A stretch of 64,000 nt of DNA from Dichotomocladium elegans (lineage: Eukaryota; Mucoromycota; Mucoromycetes; Mucorales; Lichtheimiaceae), in the NCBI GenBank assembly GCA_025716815.1, contig JAIXMN010000013.1, forward strand, positions 744,001 through 808,000, read 5' to 3'. The notes beneath the pieces are model-generated. The model had not been told where the DNA came from, searched no databases, and was given only the letters and a program-made list of their open reading frames with translations. Each line of letters opens with the position of its first letter. Within the stretch, counting starts at the first letter, position 1. The position numbers and the translations under genes are program-made. Below are positions 46,722 through 59,759 of the stretch, piece after piece.

Positions 46722-49700
46722 ATGTCTTCGGAACAGATCGCCAAGGCGCTCAAAGGCGCAGGTCTGTCACCTAAAGAGCGCATTGCCACTGCAATTGATG
46801 CCTGGCAAAACACATCGATCCTCTTTCCGAACAAGGACGATTTTTTGCTAGAGTGGCTGTGCGTCGCACTTGTCAAGTCGAAATCGAAAACGTAATTTTA
46901 CATGAGTCTTAATCAATCATCAACGAAAGCGCTCTTCTCCTTCTCCGCCCATTCGACTGCTTAGCTGACATAACTCTTACCGGATAGATCTACTGAAGCT
47001 GTTGTCACGCAAATCGCATACTGGGATCTATTGCTGCAGCTCCTAGCCCATTATGTACGACGTGCAGACGAAAGACGACGATCTCCACCGACAATCCGCG
47101 TCCAACTCATTAACGCGCTCGGTGCCCTTTTGCAGTCCATCGGAGATACAGAGTTGAAAGAGGAATCCAATGCTCTTCTAGATAAAGCTACTGGCTCATT
47201 TGAGCTATTGTTTTCCTCGACTTTTTCTTTGTCATACCGGCCTCCTCTTGAACAGACGACATTCGTTGTTGAGCAACTATTAGGCTTACTTGAAGCGCAT
47301 ACAGAAAATTCCTCTTTGGCACGCTTGGCAGTTGTCTTATTGACCCGGTATTACTTGCAGATCAACCAGTCGCCTAATCAGAAAAAGGTAGGGGGGGAAA
47401 GAGAACATGTGTGGACTGTAGTGAGAACAAATTCAAACAACACATTTGTCCGTCCCAAACGCAGATCTTCGCTACCATCCTCGGTAAACCGTTTCCCGCC
47501 ATGCTTTCGATACGCCGCCGAATTGCATCTACCGGGTCGCTTGGCCAGCAGGTGGCTGACAAATTAACGGATATCTTGACACTCGTTCTGTATCACCCTG
47601 ATACCATCATGGAGTTCAAGACCTTGTTTAGAACCACCACCGCAGTGGAACAAGGTGCAACATCTATGACATTCGTTTATAAACTCTTTGAAGAAATGTC
47701 GGCATTGTTAAAAACGGAAGAAACCATTCAGGATGGTAAGTATTTGCATGAGAGTATGGCTGCTTGTATTAAGCCCACGCGCCTATTACAGTACTAGACA
47801 TGCTTCCCGTATTGTACTCTCGATATATTACCGCGTTTAGAAAGAAGCGCGGTAATGCATCCGGCCAGGACGCTGATCGTATTGCTGAGTTCGGTTTCCT
47901 GGTCGAGTGCCATGCGATGTTGGAGCGTAACCTGAAACCCGCTGTTTACATTGACACATTATGCAAGCTGCTGAAGATTATGGCAGACATGAATGTCATC
48001 GTCTCACGTAACGATGACATATCCAGATCTCAGTACGGGTTTCTTGAAACCATTTCAGACAATGCCGTGGCGCTCCTCCAGAACAATGATGGTATTGAAG
48101 AAAAACATGTTATCTCAGAAACGAGAACAAGCATGCTTAACTATATCTAGGAGTCCCTCAGGATAGTGTAATGCGCCTGCTTGACGTGCTGCTCCATATT
48201 GATTTGACACTCATCGAATCACGCACTGATTCGATATGGCCGTTCTTGGTGGAGGTTAGATTTTTGTATTCATGACAGGTATAAGACTGCATCACTTAAT
48301 GCTGGAGTTCTTTTAGCCGTCGAGCGACTCAGTGGATGCATGCCAAGAACTCGCACTATCTATATTGCGTGTCTATTCTGCAACAAGGCAGCTGGATGCT
48401 TTCTTAAAGGACATGGCATCTTCGTTCCAGCGTCATGCACCGCGTGATCTTTATACTGCGCTTTCAATGCCGCTCTTCAGCAACAAGTTCTTGGACGAGT
48501 ATGTATCGACAATAATTTATACTTCTTCTGGCTGCTGATATGATAAACGTGGGTTTTAGGTTTTCTCAACTAGTAGCAAAAACTTCGACAGCGGCTCAAT
48601 CAATCATCATTTTCGACTTTTTCGCCAACGAGATGTATGCCTCGCTCGATTCATCAACCGTTCCCAGCTGCCCCAGCTCGCGACTCCTGTCTGTCTTTTT
48701 TGCTCGGTTTATTGACGCCGTCAAATTATCTCAACATCAAAGGCATACATTTGAACAGCACTCTCGCATCTTGCTAGACCGCTATATAAGACCTGGTCTC
48801 GAGAAACTAGAGGATCTTGAGGGTTGCGTGTTGCCTGCGATGCAGATCCATTCCGCTCTCACAAACAGTATGACAGATGTATACTGGATTACCATGCAAG
48901 ATGACGTGCGCGAATCAATCATACAGGCCCTTTGCAGAATTTTCGAACAGAACATCAAAGCAGAGTCCACAGCCGCTCGGTGTGCCGTTATACTGAGCGT
49001 ATGTGATCTGGAGAGGGGCCAGGTTGCTTAGGGGCGGTATCAAACAAATGGCTCATGAGCAAGTATTTTATTTAGGCAACAGCTATCCTTCAGCATGCAT
49101 ATTTCGTTTCATTGAACAGTGGGCTTCCTGATATCTCGGCTCCGGCGCTGAACCTTGTCAAAATGATCCTTGACTTTGTGCTCGATGATAAAGAGCCTCT
49201 GGGTGCTGCAGCTACCTGGGATGGATCATTGCTTCATCTCGATAATGGCGCGGTAAAGCTTGCATGTTGGAAGCTTCTCACTGATGACTGGTTTGACATC
49301 ATCTGGTAAAGTAAAACTGAAGCCATCCGACGATGCACCATCTCTGACTGGAAGCCAATGTAGCCGCTGCCAAGCTTCAGACACTGACAAACAATTAGCG
49401 TCGCTCGTGCTCTTGCCTGCGCTTGAATCGCCACTAGAGACGACACAAAGCAGCGTTATAAGCCTATGCACAATAAGCCATCGACTCCTTTGTACAGCAA
49501 GCCTTTATGAGACTTTATTCTTTCGAGGTATACTTTTTCACGCTTGTCTTCGAGTTTCCGAATGCATCTAACCATTTACATGTGGACATAGAACATGCCG
49601 TCAACATAATCGTGGATATCTTTGCGAAATTCTTCCAGCGATTCACGGAACACACCGCGGAAGGCAGACTCGCAGCGCTTTTCCATGACGAGGATAAACG

Positions 49701-52143
49701 ATATAGCCCTTGGGAAGAGAACGAGGTCAACGAGCTTGCAAAGCTTCTTGATGATACCCTTTCCAATGATCATCATGGAGACGAAGAACTATCAGAAGAC
49801 GCTGTCAGGGTGCTGAAGTTAGCACTCCTTTTCCCCAGCGAGTACTACCGAAAACAACACCGCACTGTTCTAATCAAAGCATCTCTGCTGATGGATGGAT
49901 ACAGCTACATCCGTCATGGCAAGGGCACTCAAGTTTCTCTGCTTTCGCGAACTCTATTTTTGCGGTGCATTGCAGCCTCAGGGGGGCATTATGCGCTGGT
50001 AAGTTTTAAATGGATTCCTCGAAGCCACTGGCCCTGCTTGAACTGATCTCTTGATATAGAAACTTAATGACGACATCCTGGCATGGCAACTCGACTCGGC
50101 TGCGCTAACGGAGCCTTCTGTTGGAGCTGATTTGCTCGATATTACACATACTATTGATAAGCACTTGCTAAGGTACGGACACACATTCTTACCTTGGTAT
50201 GGATTACGATTCTGATAACCCTTGGTTTCTTTTCGTGGTGAATCAAAAGGATCTTGCTGGGTTCTGCCGACAATGATCCTTATGCAGATGCAATACTCAG
50301 AGTGACCTTTAAGAAGCGAGTTGAATGGCTGACATCTGGCCGCGAGAACTCGGTAGGCTGGATAGTGAATGTCGTAGAGTCAATTACAAACTATCTAAAA
50401 GCGCATCCTACACGGTAATGATGAATTTCTATGATGATCACACGAGTAAAAATCTTGCTAAATCGTCCTATAGACGTTCCGAGTACGACCCAAAGAGTAT
50501 TGTGTACGCTGCCGATAGTATCCGCGAGATATCGCATCATGTGATCAAGTCACTCGCGGAGGGTCAAGCCATTCTAGTCGACGACCCTCGCAATGCCCTA
50601 GCAATCCTCACGAAGCATCTGCTCACACTAACTTCTTTGCTTCAGGAATATGCCATGCTCCTGAATGCAAATACTGAACAACGTACGTTTGCATATTGTG
50701 TTTGTTCACTGAAGAGATCCAGACTTACCGAGTTGCTTTTAGCTGTCGATGAAGCATCACTATCACGGGGTGTGCTGCGACTTGCTTCTCCTATTGCCAC
50801 CCTGATTCAACGCTTACCTTTGGATCACACTATCCGTGATCAGCTCTTGAGTACCACCACTGCTTTTATCCCATCCCTTTGCAAAGCAGTTGAACGATAT
50901 CATAATACGGATCCCACTGAGCGCGTGTTCGCGATGATTTGGTTCATCGTGGTCCGCTTATACGAGTCTGGTACTGCAAATGTCTCCCAAAGCTGATGCC
51001 TCACCTGTTTTTCTTCTCTCTAACAATGTGGTGCATTTTTTTTTTCCTTAGAGAAAAAGAGCGTCAATGCGATCTGCGCAGCCCTATCGTCGTGGATAAA
51101 GACAATGAACCCTGATCAGTACAATGCGATACTTTCTGGCTTTGTAGCGCAAGCCGGGCAAGTCTCGCAAGAGGGGAAAGAGCTGGTGTTCATTACTCTC
51201 TTGTCAGCCTCTGTTGGGTCGGGTAAAAGAAGTGAGTCGCAGGTTTTGACTGATGTGTGTTTTGAAAGACTCTTAACTTGACCGGTTTTGTAGGTCACTA
51301 TATTGTCCTGAAAAGACATTTGAGCGCGCTCACTCAAATCCTTGCGAACATTGGCCAGACAACGAAATCGGTCGAGTTTACTCGACAGTCGCTCGCGCTG
51401 TTGGCCGACATAACTGCTGATAACGTGAGGATTCTTTTTTTTTTTCTTTTTGGTTACCTTTTGAACAAACATGACCAACTGATGGCGCCTGAATGTAGCT
51501 TATGGTGATTCCAAACTCGACACTCTCCAAGATCATGGGTTGCGTCGTCCAACTGACGAATTATAGCGCGCCGATCGACAAAGAGAGCTCTGGCGCCTTG
51601 GTCGGAACAATCTGCTCTATCCTCCAGAACATGTTGAGATATCATCGCGAGGATCTCGTTGACGTTCTCCCGTCTTTCACTGCCTTGATCCAGGCAGTCC
51701 TTCGTTGCTTCCGATCGACCCATCTCGTGCTGACGAGCAAAACTCACAAGGAACGACCGTACACCTATATGCTTCTCGCACCATCAAGCCCTCTTGACGT
51801 CCCTACGGCCGAGAAGCTCGCACGCGTATTTGAGTCCATGCCGGCCAGGATTGCTGTCGAGGGCCGCAATCGTCGCCTCTCCCAGCAAGTCCAGAACCAA
51901 CTCATATCAAAGCAGGCGCCTTTTATTCTTCTCGAGTACTTCACGATTCAGGCACACCCTGCGAAGAATATAGCCCAAGTCCAAGTCCGAGCAGTACTAG
52001 AGCAGGGCCTTTACTGTGTGATGGATATGGTAGATGAGAAGCAACGACATTTTGTACTTGCTTCTCTCAACGAAGCAGGCAAGGTCCTTTTTAAGAACTT
52101 TTATAACAGTTGGAAAGAGAACCATCAATACAAGGGACAATAA
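46722..52143 (+). CDS. URB2: Urb2/Npa2-family ribosome biogenesis protein
   Basis: Urb2 is a large nucleolar protein of early pre-60S particles needed for 27S pre-rRNA maturation. Seventeen exons close in phase: 46722-46891, 46988-47387, 47465-47735, 47792-48091, 48151-48254, 48317-48498, 48560-48998, 49076-49305, 49364-49527, 49592-49998, 50060-50172, 50250-50414, 50474-50682, 50743-50970, 51052-51231, 51294-51424, 51499-52143, about 1445 residues. The C-terminal Urb2 domain is the recognisable part: IAVEGRNRRLSQQVQNQL, APFILLEYFTIQ, LEQGLYCVMDMVDEKQRHFV and LNEAGKVLFKNFYNSWKE. The rest is helical and weakly conserved, as in the family. Splicing around 49306-49363 and 50971-51051 is the least certain. 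It converges on SEC24, with only 44 bp between stops. Confidence 0.82.
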
Positions 52144-52187
52144 TCTATTTATCTTCCTTTTTCCTTTTTTCTTTTTCTTTTTTTTTT

Positions 52188-55100
52188 TTACTGACACTTG
52201 GCACGGACAAACCCGAGCCATTGGAAATAGCTCATTCCCGAGCTCACAGTTTGAAGATTTGCACCAGCAGCAGCTGGACCATTAGGTAAACGGTCCTCAA
52301 CAAGGTGGCTCAAGAATTCAACTCGCAACATCGGGTCGCCACCCTCGCCAACAATGTATAAGGAAGGATAATAAGCGCCTTGATGGTCTTTTTGGATGGA
52401 GGACACAATGTTGCATACACGCTTGCAGAATGGGTTCTCTTGCAAAGGGATCCGTGCAACCTTTATAAAGGAGTTTTTTTTTTTCAGCGAAATGATGTTC
52501 ATTCGGGGGTGGCGCTTACAAACTACTGTACCTTGCCAGACTGGACTTGCGCAACAGATGGTACTCCAAGAAGATCAATACATAATTGGGGTACTGCTTC
52601 TTTGCTAATCCAAATATATATGTTTTGTCCGTCATGGAGCAGATAACATCCGTGTCGTTCGAGCTTTTCGCTCGACAGGTTCATACGCGGAGGCATTGTG
52701 CAACGGCCCGTGTTTGGATCAGGTAATCCAGCCTACAACATAGACCGATCTTTAGCAGTGCAATGCTTCAAGATGGGTCCCCTTCCTCTCTTGATATACC
52801 TGCTGGGGCATATTATGAAGAGCATAAAATTTGGGCGCAATATAATTGAGCCAGAGAGAATGAGGCAATGTCCGAAGCAAAACAGTTGCTTGAGCTCGTT
52901 TATCCATATGGATCGTTGCAGCGTCATTGAATGTGTCCTACGTAAAAGTCAAGTAAGCGAGAAAGAGCCGATTCAAGAATCCATTATAACCAACCGTCTT
53001 TAAGATAGCAAGAATAAGGAATGGCAGCATTGACAAGTTGCGACCAAGTGATAAGCGAGCTGCACCGGAGGCTACTGAGCCTATGACCTCTCTGGCGTAA
53101 GCACTGGCAATATCAATCATCGCTTTGGCCAGGAGGTCTCGTGCGTCTTTAAGCTTATATGTGACAGCCTTATCGATTGCTGGATAGATTCCCACCGAGG
53201 GAGCACATTAGCGTGTAAGGCATAAGACATGATATCCAGGCATCGCTGGGTTTCTATCAGGGTTCTTTACCTTGGTGGCATAATGTCCGTGCAATAGCTA
53301 CTTGGTCAGCCGATGCAAACACTTCCGGAAGAGCTCGTGCGACTGGAAGGCAAAGATTGATAACACGGATGCGTCGCTCACCGAAACAGGTGGTATAGAG
53401 CAACGCTGTCTGGAAATAAACATGCGACGCTTGAATTTCATCTTCGATATTCAGTTCGATGCAATAGGACTGATCACGAGGAACGTTAGGCAATGCCATG
53501 ATATCGGGTACCCGCGTGATGCAGTTGCCGTGGAATGCGTGGCATACAAGTCCGGGAGAGCACCGAGTCCGCATCACGGCTTCTAAACCGATCTTTTCCC
53601 CCAAAAGATGTTGGACCTCGTTAAACAGACGCTCACAGTCTGCTGGATTGTTGCCGCTGAATCCAGGGTAAAAGTGGGTTTGTCCACCGGTAAACCGCGG
53701 GATGACATCTAGACAATTAAGCATCAGTGTTAGCAACAGAAGCACCCTGTCACGCTAATTTCTACTCACTCATCGTAGCCACATCTGCAACTGGTCCAGT
53801 CCCAAAAATGAACATATCCGCACACACTTGTGCCTTAGCGCATTCAGTTGCAAAAGTGCGGTAAAAGGAACTCGATGGTGTCATAAGCGTATTCTCAGTA
53901 ATTTCTTTTTTCGCCTCCGTGGGTTTCCCAACGCCGCTGCCAACGGTTGGAACGTTTCCCTGGAAGCAAATAATCTTACCACCTGTGGAGGACTACAGTG
54001 CTATTAGCCAACCACTTGCTTGGCGATCCTTTTTTTTTCATACCAATAATTTGCGACCAGCTTGAAGTGCTGTCCCGAAGCAATTGTTAACGCTATGGGT
54101 TCCATTGTGCATCGTTTTGAGTCTCTCAAGAAGATCTTCAATCACAGTCCTCGCATCGGCTAACTCGACTAGAAGGTCGCTTGAAGCACGTGGCAAATAG
54201 ATATCATCCAGATCGCCGACGACTAACATTTCTGGCTCCCCACCAGTCAACTTATAAAAGCCGACTGCGCTATCGACGGTGATGAATGCGATTTTGGTGC
54301 GGCCATCCTCGTTGGGTATCTTATCTAGAGATGCAAGGATGGCATTTGCAACTATGCCCACCATACCGCACTGCACAGCCGGGTAAGTTGTATCGATGAC
54401 AAACACATAAGCTGGAGGCTGAGGAGGTCGCACCATGTACTCTGCGGATGCCACGAAATCCACGCAGCCATGGTTCAGCTCAGCTCGTTGCCAACGATCC
54501 ACCGTCTGCTGAGTCATGGGGTCCCAGTCAAATGCACTTGGGACTGATCAGACCAAGAAAAAATGAGCGATACGCATGCTTGCTTTCCACCTTATTGTTG
54601 TTTACATACCATCATTTTCCAGACCGCACAAGTTGCACTGCCATTTCAATGCGCCTTGACTAAATCGGACGAACGGATTAATATACGATTTGCAGCGCGT
54701 ACACCGAGCAATGACCGTATCTGATACAACTGGGATATCTTCCTAAAAAGCAAGAAACGTTACGAATAAGTCCCATACGTGCCATGGATCGACGTTATCA
54801 CACTTGCATTGTTCAACGAGGAATATGGTTCTATTAGAAGGGCAAGGGGAAGTTTTGATTTTTTTAAAAGACCACTCGAATTAGGTACTCTGTTAAGCGT
54901 TGAACGCATAATTGTCGCCCGAGATTGAGCATATGGGGATGGTGTGACGGAGACCTACACGATGTGTAATCAAATATCAATAAGTTGACTCTGTATCCTC
55001 TCACATCACAAAAAAAGGCAGATCGTACATTCTGATCAATATGAGGCACAGGAGATGGGAGATCCAAATCGTGGATGGGCGGTGCCTGACCCACAAGAGC

Positions 55101-55427
55101 AATATCATCCCGCGAAGGAGGATTGTTGTACAGATTCATATTAGCCATATTGTTAACCAAGCCTGCGTTGGTGTGGACAGGATCCTGCATGTTAGCCATT
55201 GCCGGCGATGGCGTCGATGTTTGCGGTGGAAATGGCTGCTGCTGCTGTGGTTGCTGTTGCGCAAAGGTTGGATAATGGCGTCTGGCGCGTCTTCCATCCG
55301 GGTAGGGGGCAGGGGCGGGAGGAGGACTAGGACCATTTCGAATGGGCGGCGTTGCTGGAGGAGATGGTCCGTATGCTGATGCAGGACCACGTTGATGTGG
55401 TGGCACGATGGGCGAATTAGAGTACAT
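52188..55427 (-). CDS. SEC24: SEC24, COPII coat cargo-binding subunit
   Basis: Sec24 pairs with Sec23 on ER exit sites and selects cargo. Exons traced on the minus strand: 55427-55029, 54954-54808, 54742-54610, 54543-54044, 53992-53770, 53708-53271, from 53179, and further ones down to the stop at 52188. The protein has a Pro/Gln-rich N-terminus, RATIMRSTLNRVPN, a zinc finger (ARCTRCKSYINPFVRF ... WQCNLCGLEND), the trunk (YVFVIDTTYPAVQCGM, FGTALQAGRKLL), IPRFTGGQTHFYPGFSG, the helical domain and a C-terminal gelsolin-like part ending FVRAKCQ. The intron at 54807 starts with GC (AAT|GCAAGT), required to keep EDIPVVSDTV in frame. Confidence 0.92.
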
Positions 55428-55611
55428 CGCAGTAAGGAACCAGAGAGAGAAGAGAAAGAGAGAAGAGGGTCACTCGGGTGACACAGCGACAACAACCGTT
55501 CAATTCAAATCAGTAGTGCGGACTCCCCCCAACCCCCACTCAGGTTAGGCCACGACGGAGCCGATCCATGTAAAAAATACTTTATTTCGGCCAATGCATT
55601 CGCAACAGATA

Positions 55612-56373
55612 TCAGCGGCTACCAAGGCCTCCTCGCCGTCCCATTTGCTGCTGTTTTCGGAACCTCAAGCCATCCTGGAACTGTTTCTCTAAATCATTCG
55701 AGATCTTATTCTTCTCGTCTTCGTCAATCGCGCTTTTCAACGACCCAAAAAGTCCTCCTGATTTCTTCGCTGGCGGCTGCTCCTGTTGCTGATTACCAGC
55801 CTTCTTTGCGCCCAGCAAACGAAGGAACTTGTTCTTTTGTGCACTGTCTCCATTAAAAGTAGCCTTGTTCCAGTCATTCCAGCCTCCAGTAGCAGTGACT
55901 TCGGCTACTTCCTTCTTGTTTGGCTCAGTGATCGTCGATGCCTCGTCTTTTTCCTTCCCACTGTCCTCTTCATTTGAATTGGAGTCACACGCATGCTTTC
56001 GAGACTTCTCTTCTGCGTTCTTGCTTTTCTTCTCCTTTTTCTTTTTCTCTTTCTTGACAGAAGTGTCGCTCTCTGCTTTAGATCTTTTCTTCTTCGGCTT
56101 CTCCCCATCATCGCTTTCTCTCTTCCTCTTCTTTTCTAGGGAAAATCACACAATCAACAGGACAGATAGCCATCGATCTAAAACGAATCGCGCAACGAAC
56201 CTTCGGTCATTTTACTCTTTTTACTTTTTTTACTCTGATGGAAAGATCAGCTTCGAGGTTTTTTGTTTTTAGGAGAAAATATTCGTCTATTCAAGTACCT
56301 GTTCTTTGGGATCTTCGTACTTCTCAGCCGCGATCTTCTTCTCTTTCTTGTTCTTTTTTTCTGAACTGCCCAT
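55612..56373 (-). CDS. Lys-rich protein with SMAP (small acidic protein-like) domain
   Basis: Exons 56373-56299, 56234-56201 and 56135-55612 join in phase to about 210 residues. The first half is very rich in Lys, Glu and Ser (KKKRSK, KKEKKKKEKK), typical of nucleolar or nuclear proteins. The conserved part is GGWNDWNKATFNGDSAQKN followed by KFLRLLGAKK, the SMAP-domain signature, then SGGLFGSLKSAIDEDEKNKI and a C-terminal LRFRKQQQMGRRGG. Function of this family is poorly known; nuclear localisation is inferred from composition. Start ATG 56373 gives MGSSEKKNKKEKK. It is the downstream neighbour of the zinc-finger gene on the same strand. Confidence 0.75.
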
Positions 56374-57176
56374 GGCGATCAATACAGAGGGATTAAGCCT
56401 TTGGTTTTTTTTTTTCTCTTGTGCTGTGCAATTAATTCCAACGCTCAGCTATTTCTCAGCCAATCATAATACATCACTCGAGTTTTCACTATTTCTCGGG
56501 GAAGAACAGAAAGAGTATACTATCACCTGACCTACGCATAACACAGGCCTTTCTACTCATCAGTATATCGGCGCTAAGGATCCTCCCAAGGGTCAGGAGC
56601 GAGAGAACCGGGAAGCTCTGATATTTCCGGAGTTAGCGCAGAGCTTTGTCTGCGCTGGAAACTGAGTCTCTCTAATATTTCCCAACAAAAAGGCCATGAA
56701 TTGGTACGTTGCGCTTCCATTGCAGCTAGCAATGCCAATCCGCTTAGTAGTAAATCTTGCCGTTCGCTGCATTTTCCATATGTATGCACTCCGTTTGTCG
56801 ACAGATAGAAACCTTCTTACGATCGCTGTTCTACATTTAACCTAAATGGCTATTTCGTTTCAGCAATACGCTTAAAAAAGTCATTGCTATTTCATGAAGG
56901 CTGTGGATATTGCATGCGTGCGCTAATTTATTATCTGTTTTTTCCAAGGACAGGCTAAACAACACCTTCACCGACCAACGACTATTTCCCGCACTCGCCG
57001 CCGCCCATGACACATTCTTTCGCTCGCTCGCACTGCCTTCACACTCTATGGTACCAGGGTATATGCGTCAATCTCAATGCCACCTCCACAGATAAAAAGA
57101 AAACTCGTTCAAGTAATAATCACCTCGTATCCACCAAAACACTACTCCCATATCATTCTCACGCTCCCATCCTCTC
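56374..57176. other. Intergenic region with a possible small ORF
   Basis: A minus-strand ORF of 71 codons at 56574-56789 (begins MHTYGKCSERQDLLLSGLAL, ends PDPWEDP) is balanced in composition and could be real or a last exon, but has no motif and no upstream exon I could join. The remainder is the promoter side of the SMAP gene and the 3' flank of the zinc-finger gene. Confidence 0.3.
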
Positions 57177-59601
57177 TTAATAGGCGCTTGCAGGACCACC
57201 CGCATGCGCTGAGGAATTCACCATACCGCACTTGGCACATTGCGTTCTCTTCGCAAAATCTATCAATCCATATTAGCAGACCCTTATTGATGCCAAACAT
57301 ACATTAACTTACTGTGAAAGCCGCATGCTTCGTTGGCACAGATCCAATCGCCCGCTATAATGAGGAAGCTTTGATAAATAGCCAGGATGCGACCATCTTT
57401 CAAATCATGATACTTACGTTTCAATCCAGCATTCGCAGGGGGGTATGTCGTCGGCGGCGTCTGACCACCGTGTGGCTTCGGTGTCGCACATTTCAAGCAT
57501 TGGAACCGGGAAGCGAAATTGTGCGAGTTGCATGAGGGACTACGTCGATATCGATCAGAACCAAATTTTCGTATTGCATCTGAGACTAAGTTACATACCA
57601 ATACCAATCTCCTGGACGGAACGGAGCAGATGCGCCTGTACTGTGAGGTCCGTAGCCATAAGAGTTATTAGCTGGAGCCTGGTAGTTTCCTTGTCCGTAA
57701 GCGCCTCCATAGGAAGACTCTGACCCATACCCATAGGATGGCTGCTGGCCGTAAGAAGGTCTTTGGCCGGAAGTTGGATTGGGTGTATGGCACTTGAAGC
57801 AGCTTATTCTTGATGCGAAATTCTGGAAGCCACACGTAGGGTTTGGACAGTACCAATCTCCAGGTCGAAACGTAATTGGGTGGTGCGGTCTGCCATATGA
57901 GGGCGGTGCATTATGCCCAGGAGGCCCGCCATGGGATGCGCTCCCTGCATTTTGAGGTCGGAAAGTGCCGCACTTGAAGCACTGGTAACGCGACGCATAA
58001 TTGTGGAAGCTGCATGAATAATTCGGGCATATCCAGTCACCAGGGATAAAGTTTTGGGAGTGTGTCGCCATCGGTTGCGATGGTAGAGATGTTGCGAGAG
58101 GCGCAGACTGCACAATTGCAGGAGGAGCATTTGGATTCTCGGTGTTGCACTTGAAACAGGTTCGTCTCGAGGCGAAATTGTGGAAACCACAGCCAGGACA
58201 ATTCCAGTCCCCTGGGCGCAAAGCTCTACCCTTTGACTGGGCCGGAAAAGGCACTAGCATGCTACCTGCGGCTTCAATGACTCGTTCACTGCTTGGGGAG
58301 ACTTCTACCGCGCGATCGCCTAAGCATCGTCCATTCAGCTGAAGAGCACGCATCGCATCATCATGCGAGGTGAACACCACAAAGCCAGAAAGATTCGGTT
58401 TCGAGTAGTCGGAGGTCTGGATCATGTACGTCGCCGCCGGTCGTAGGCCATTAGACGAAAACCAAGCTTCTAATTCGCCTTGAGTTACTTCGAAGGGTAA
58501 TCCAGCTAGATGGACAACCGTCGATTCCTCCTTTTTGAACTGCTGTAGATCGGCGTTAGTATCAATGGGGTGCACAAAGACATCAGGATGGCGAAACTCG
58601 GTAAGATAGCGAATCACATTCACGGTCGTGAGGCACGCGTTAAGACCCGCAGATTTGTCCGTCACCCTTTCTAGTTGGAATGCTTCGCACAAATCCTTCA
58701 GCGACATAGATCGCACGTTTATATCGCGGTGATGCACCTGCCAGCGTTGGATTTCCTGCTTCAAATCGAACATCCGGCAGAATGACAGATAGGATGGCAG
58801 CTCGATTCCTTTGTCCCGTGCCTCGCGTGGGAGCTGTATCCGCAACGTCCATGCTCCATGAGTAACAAAGCAGAAGGTGCACTGGTCGTCAATCTCCTTC
58901 TTGATGTAATCATCCAATCGACTGATTGCATTCTGGAGATTCCCCGCACCTTCAAGCATTTCCGATGTGATTCCCGTCACTTGCTGGCAATATTCCGTCA
59001 GCGGTGTCCGCTCCGGTTTGGCATATATTTGCTCGGTATGGACAACCTCCATGTTGGATGTGTCAATGACCACAAAAGAGAGTTCTGAAGAAGGAAAAAA
59101 ACATAGCAGTTAAGACTAAGCTATCGATTTAGCGTAAGCCCGGCAATTACCAATGACTTCCGAATTCTCTTTTGTCACTTGAACCGAAGGCATTGTCATA
59201 CTTTCGTCGCATGTTGCAGCGACATTGAGTACAATCAAGCGATTAAATGGGACAACATTCTCAGCTTGCTGAGCAGGTACTGGAGAATGTTTTTCTGTTG
59301 TAGATGCGGTTACATCCTCCTGAGGAGTTTCCTTGTTTGCCTCTGCTGGAGTAGCTTCTTCAGTCTGATCGGCATTCGAGGGTTGAGAGGTCAGCTCAGG
59401 TGCTGCCTGTTCATCCGATTGTTGCTTAGATGCAGATGCGATATCGGGTGATTGTTCAACAGCTGATTCTTGTTGCTGTTCCTGCTGTTGCTCGGCATCA
59501 GCATCTCCATCAAGTTGCTGCTTCTTCACATCTTTCTCGTCACTGTGGTCGAGATTGTCTGCCTTGCGCTTTCGATCACTAGTCCCGAAAATGAAATCCA
59601 T
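57177..59601 (-). CDS. ERI1-type (degenerate) exonuclease fold, RRM and five RanBP2-type zinc fingers
   Basis: Exons 59601-59151, 59084-57599, 57539-57418, 57354-57313 and 57259-57177 close in phase to about 727 residues. After an acidic Gln/Glu-rich N-terminus comes a DEDDh-exonuclease-like domain (LIVLNVAATCDES ... ELSFVVIDTSNMEV ... YCQQVTGIT ... SLKDLCEAFQLE). In active ERI1-type enzymes the first motif is of the DxE type; here it reads LNVAAT, lacking both acids. An RRM-like part follows (VVHLAGLPFEVTQGELEAWF, LSGFVVFTSHDDAMRAL). Then come five zinc fingers of pattern GDWxC...C...FASRxxCxKC, three in exon 2 and one each completed across the short 3' exons. It probably binds RNA without cleaving it. 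Confidence 0.85.
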
Positions 59602-59759
59602 GATGACTAGGAAAAAAGGATGCCGATCGGCTGCGACTGGTAGGGATATAGAAAAATTTTCAAGACCGGTGACACCACCGGCTCTGATTGGCGTCAAGGT
59701 TCGTAGTAGAAAATGAAACAATCAATCAACCAATTTCTTTATTATCATCTGCTTTATCA

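Noticed and set aside
55829..56272. + strand ORF rich in Phe/Ser
   Set aside because: Antisense shadow of the Lys/Glu-rich SMAP-domain gene; the hydrophobic look comes from complementing AAG/GAG codons.
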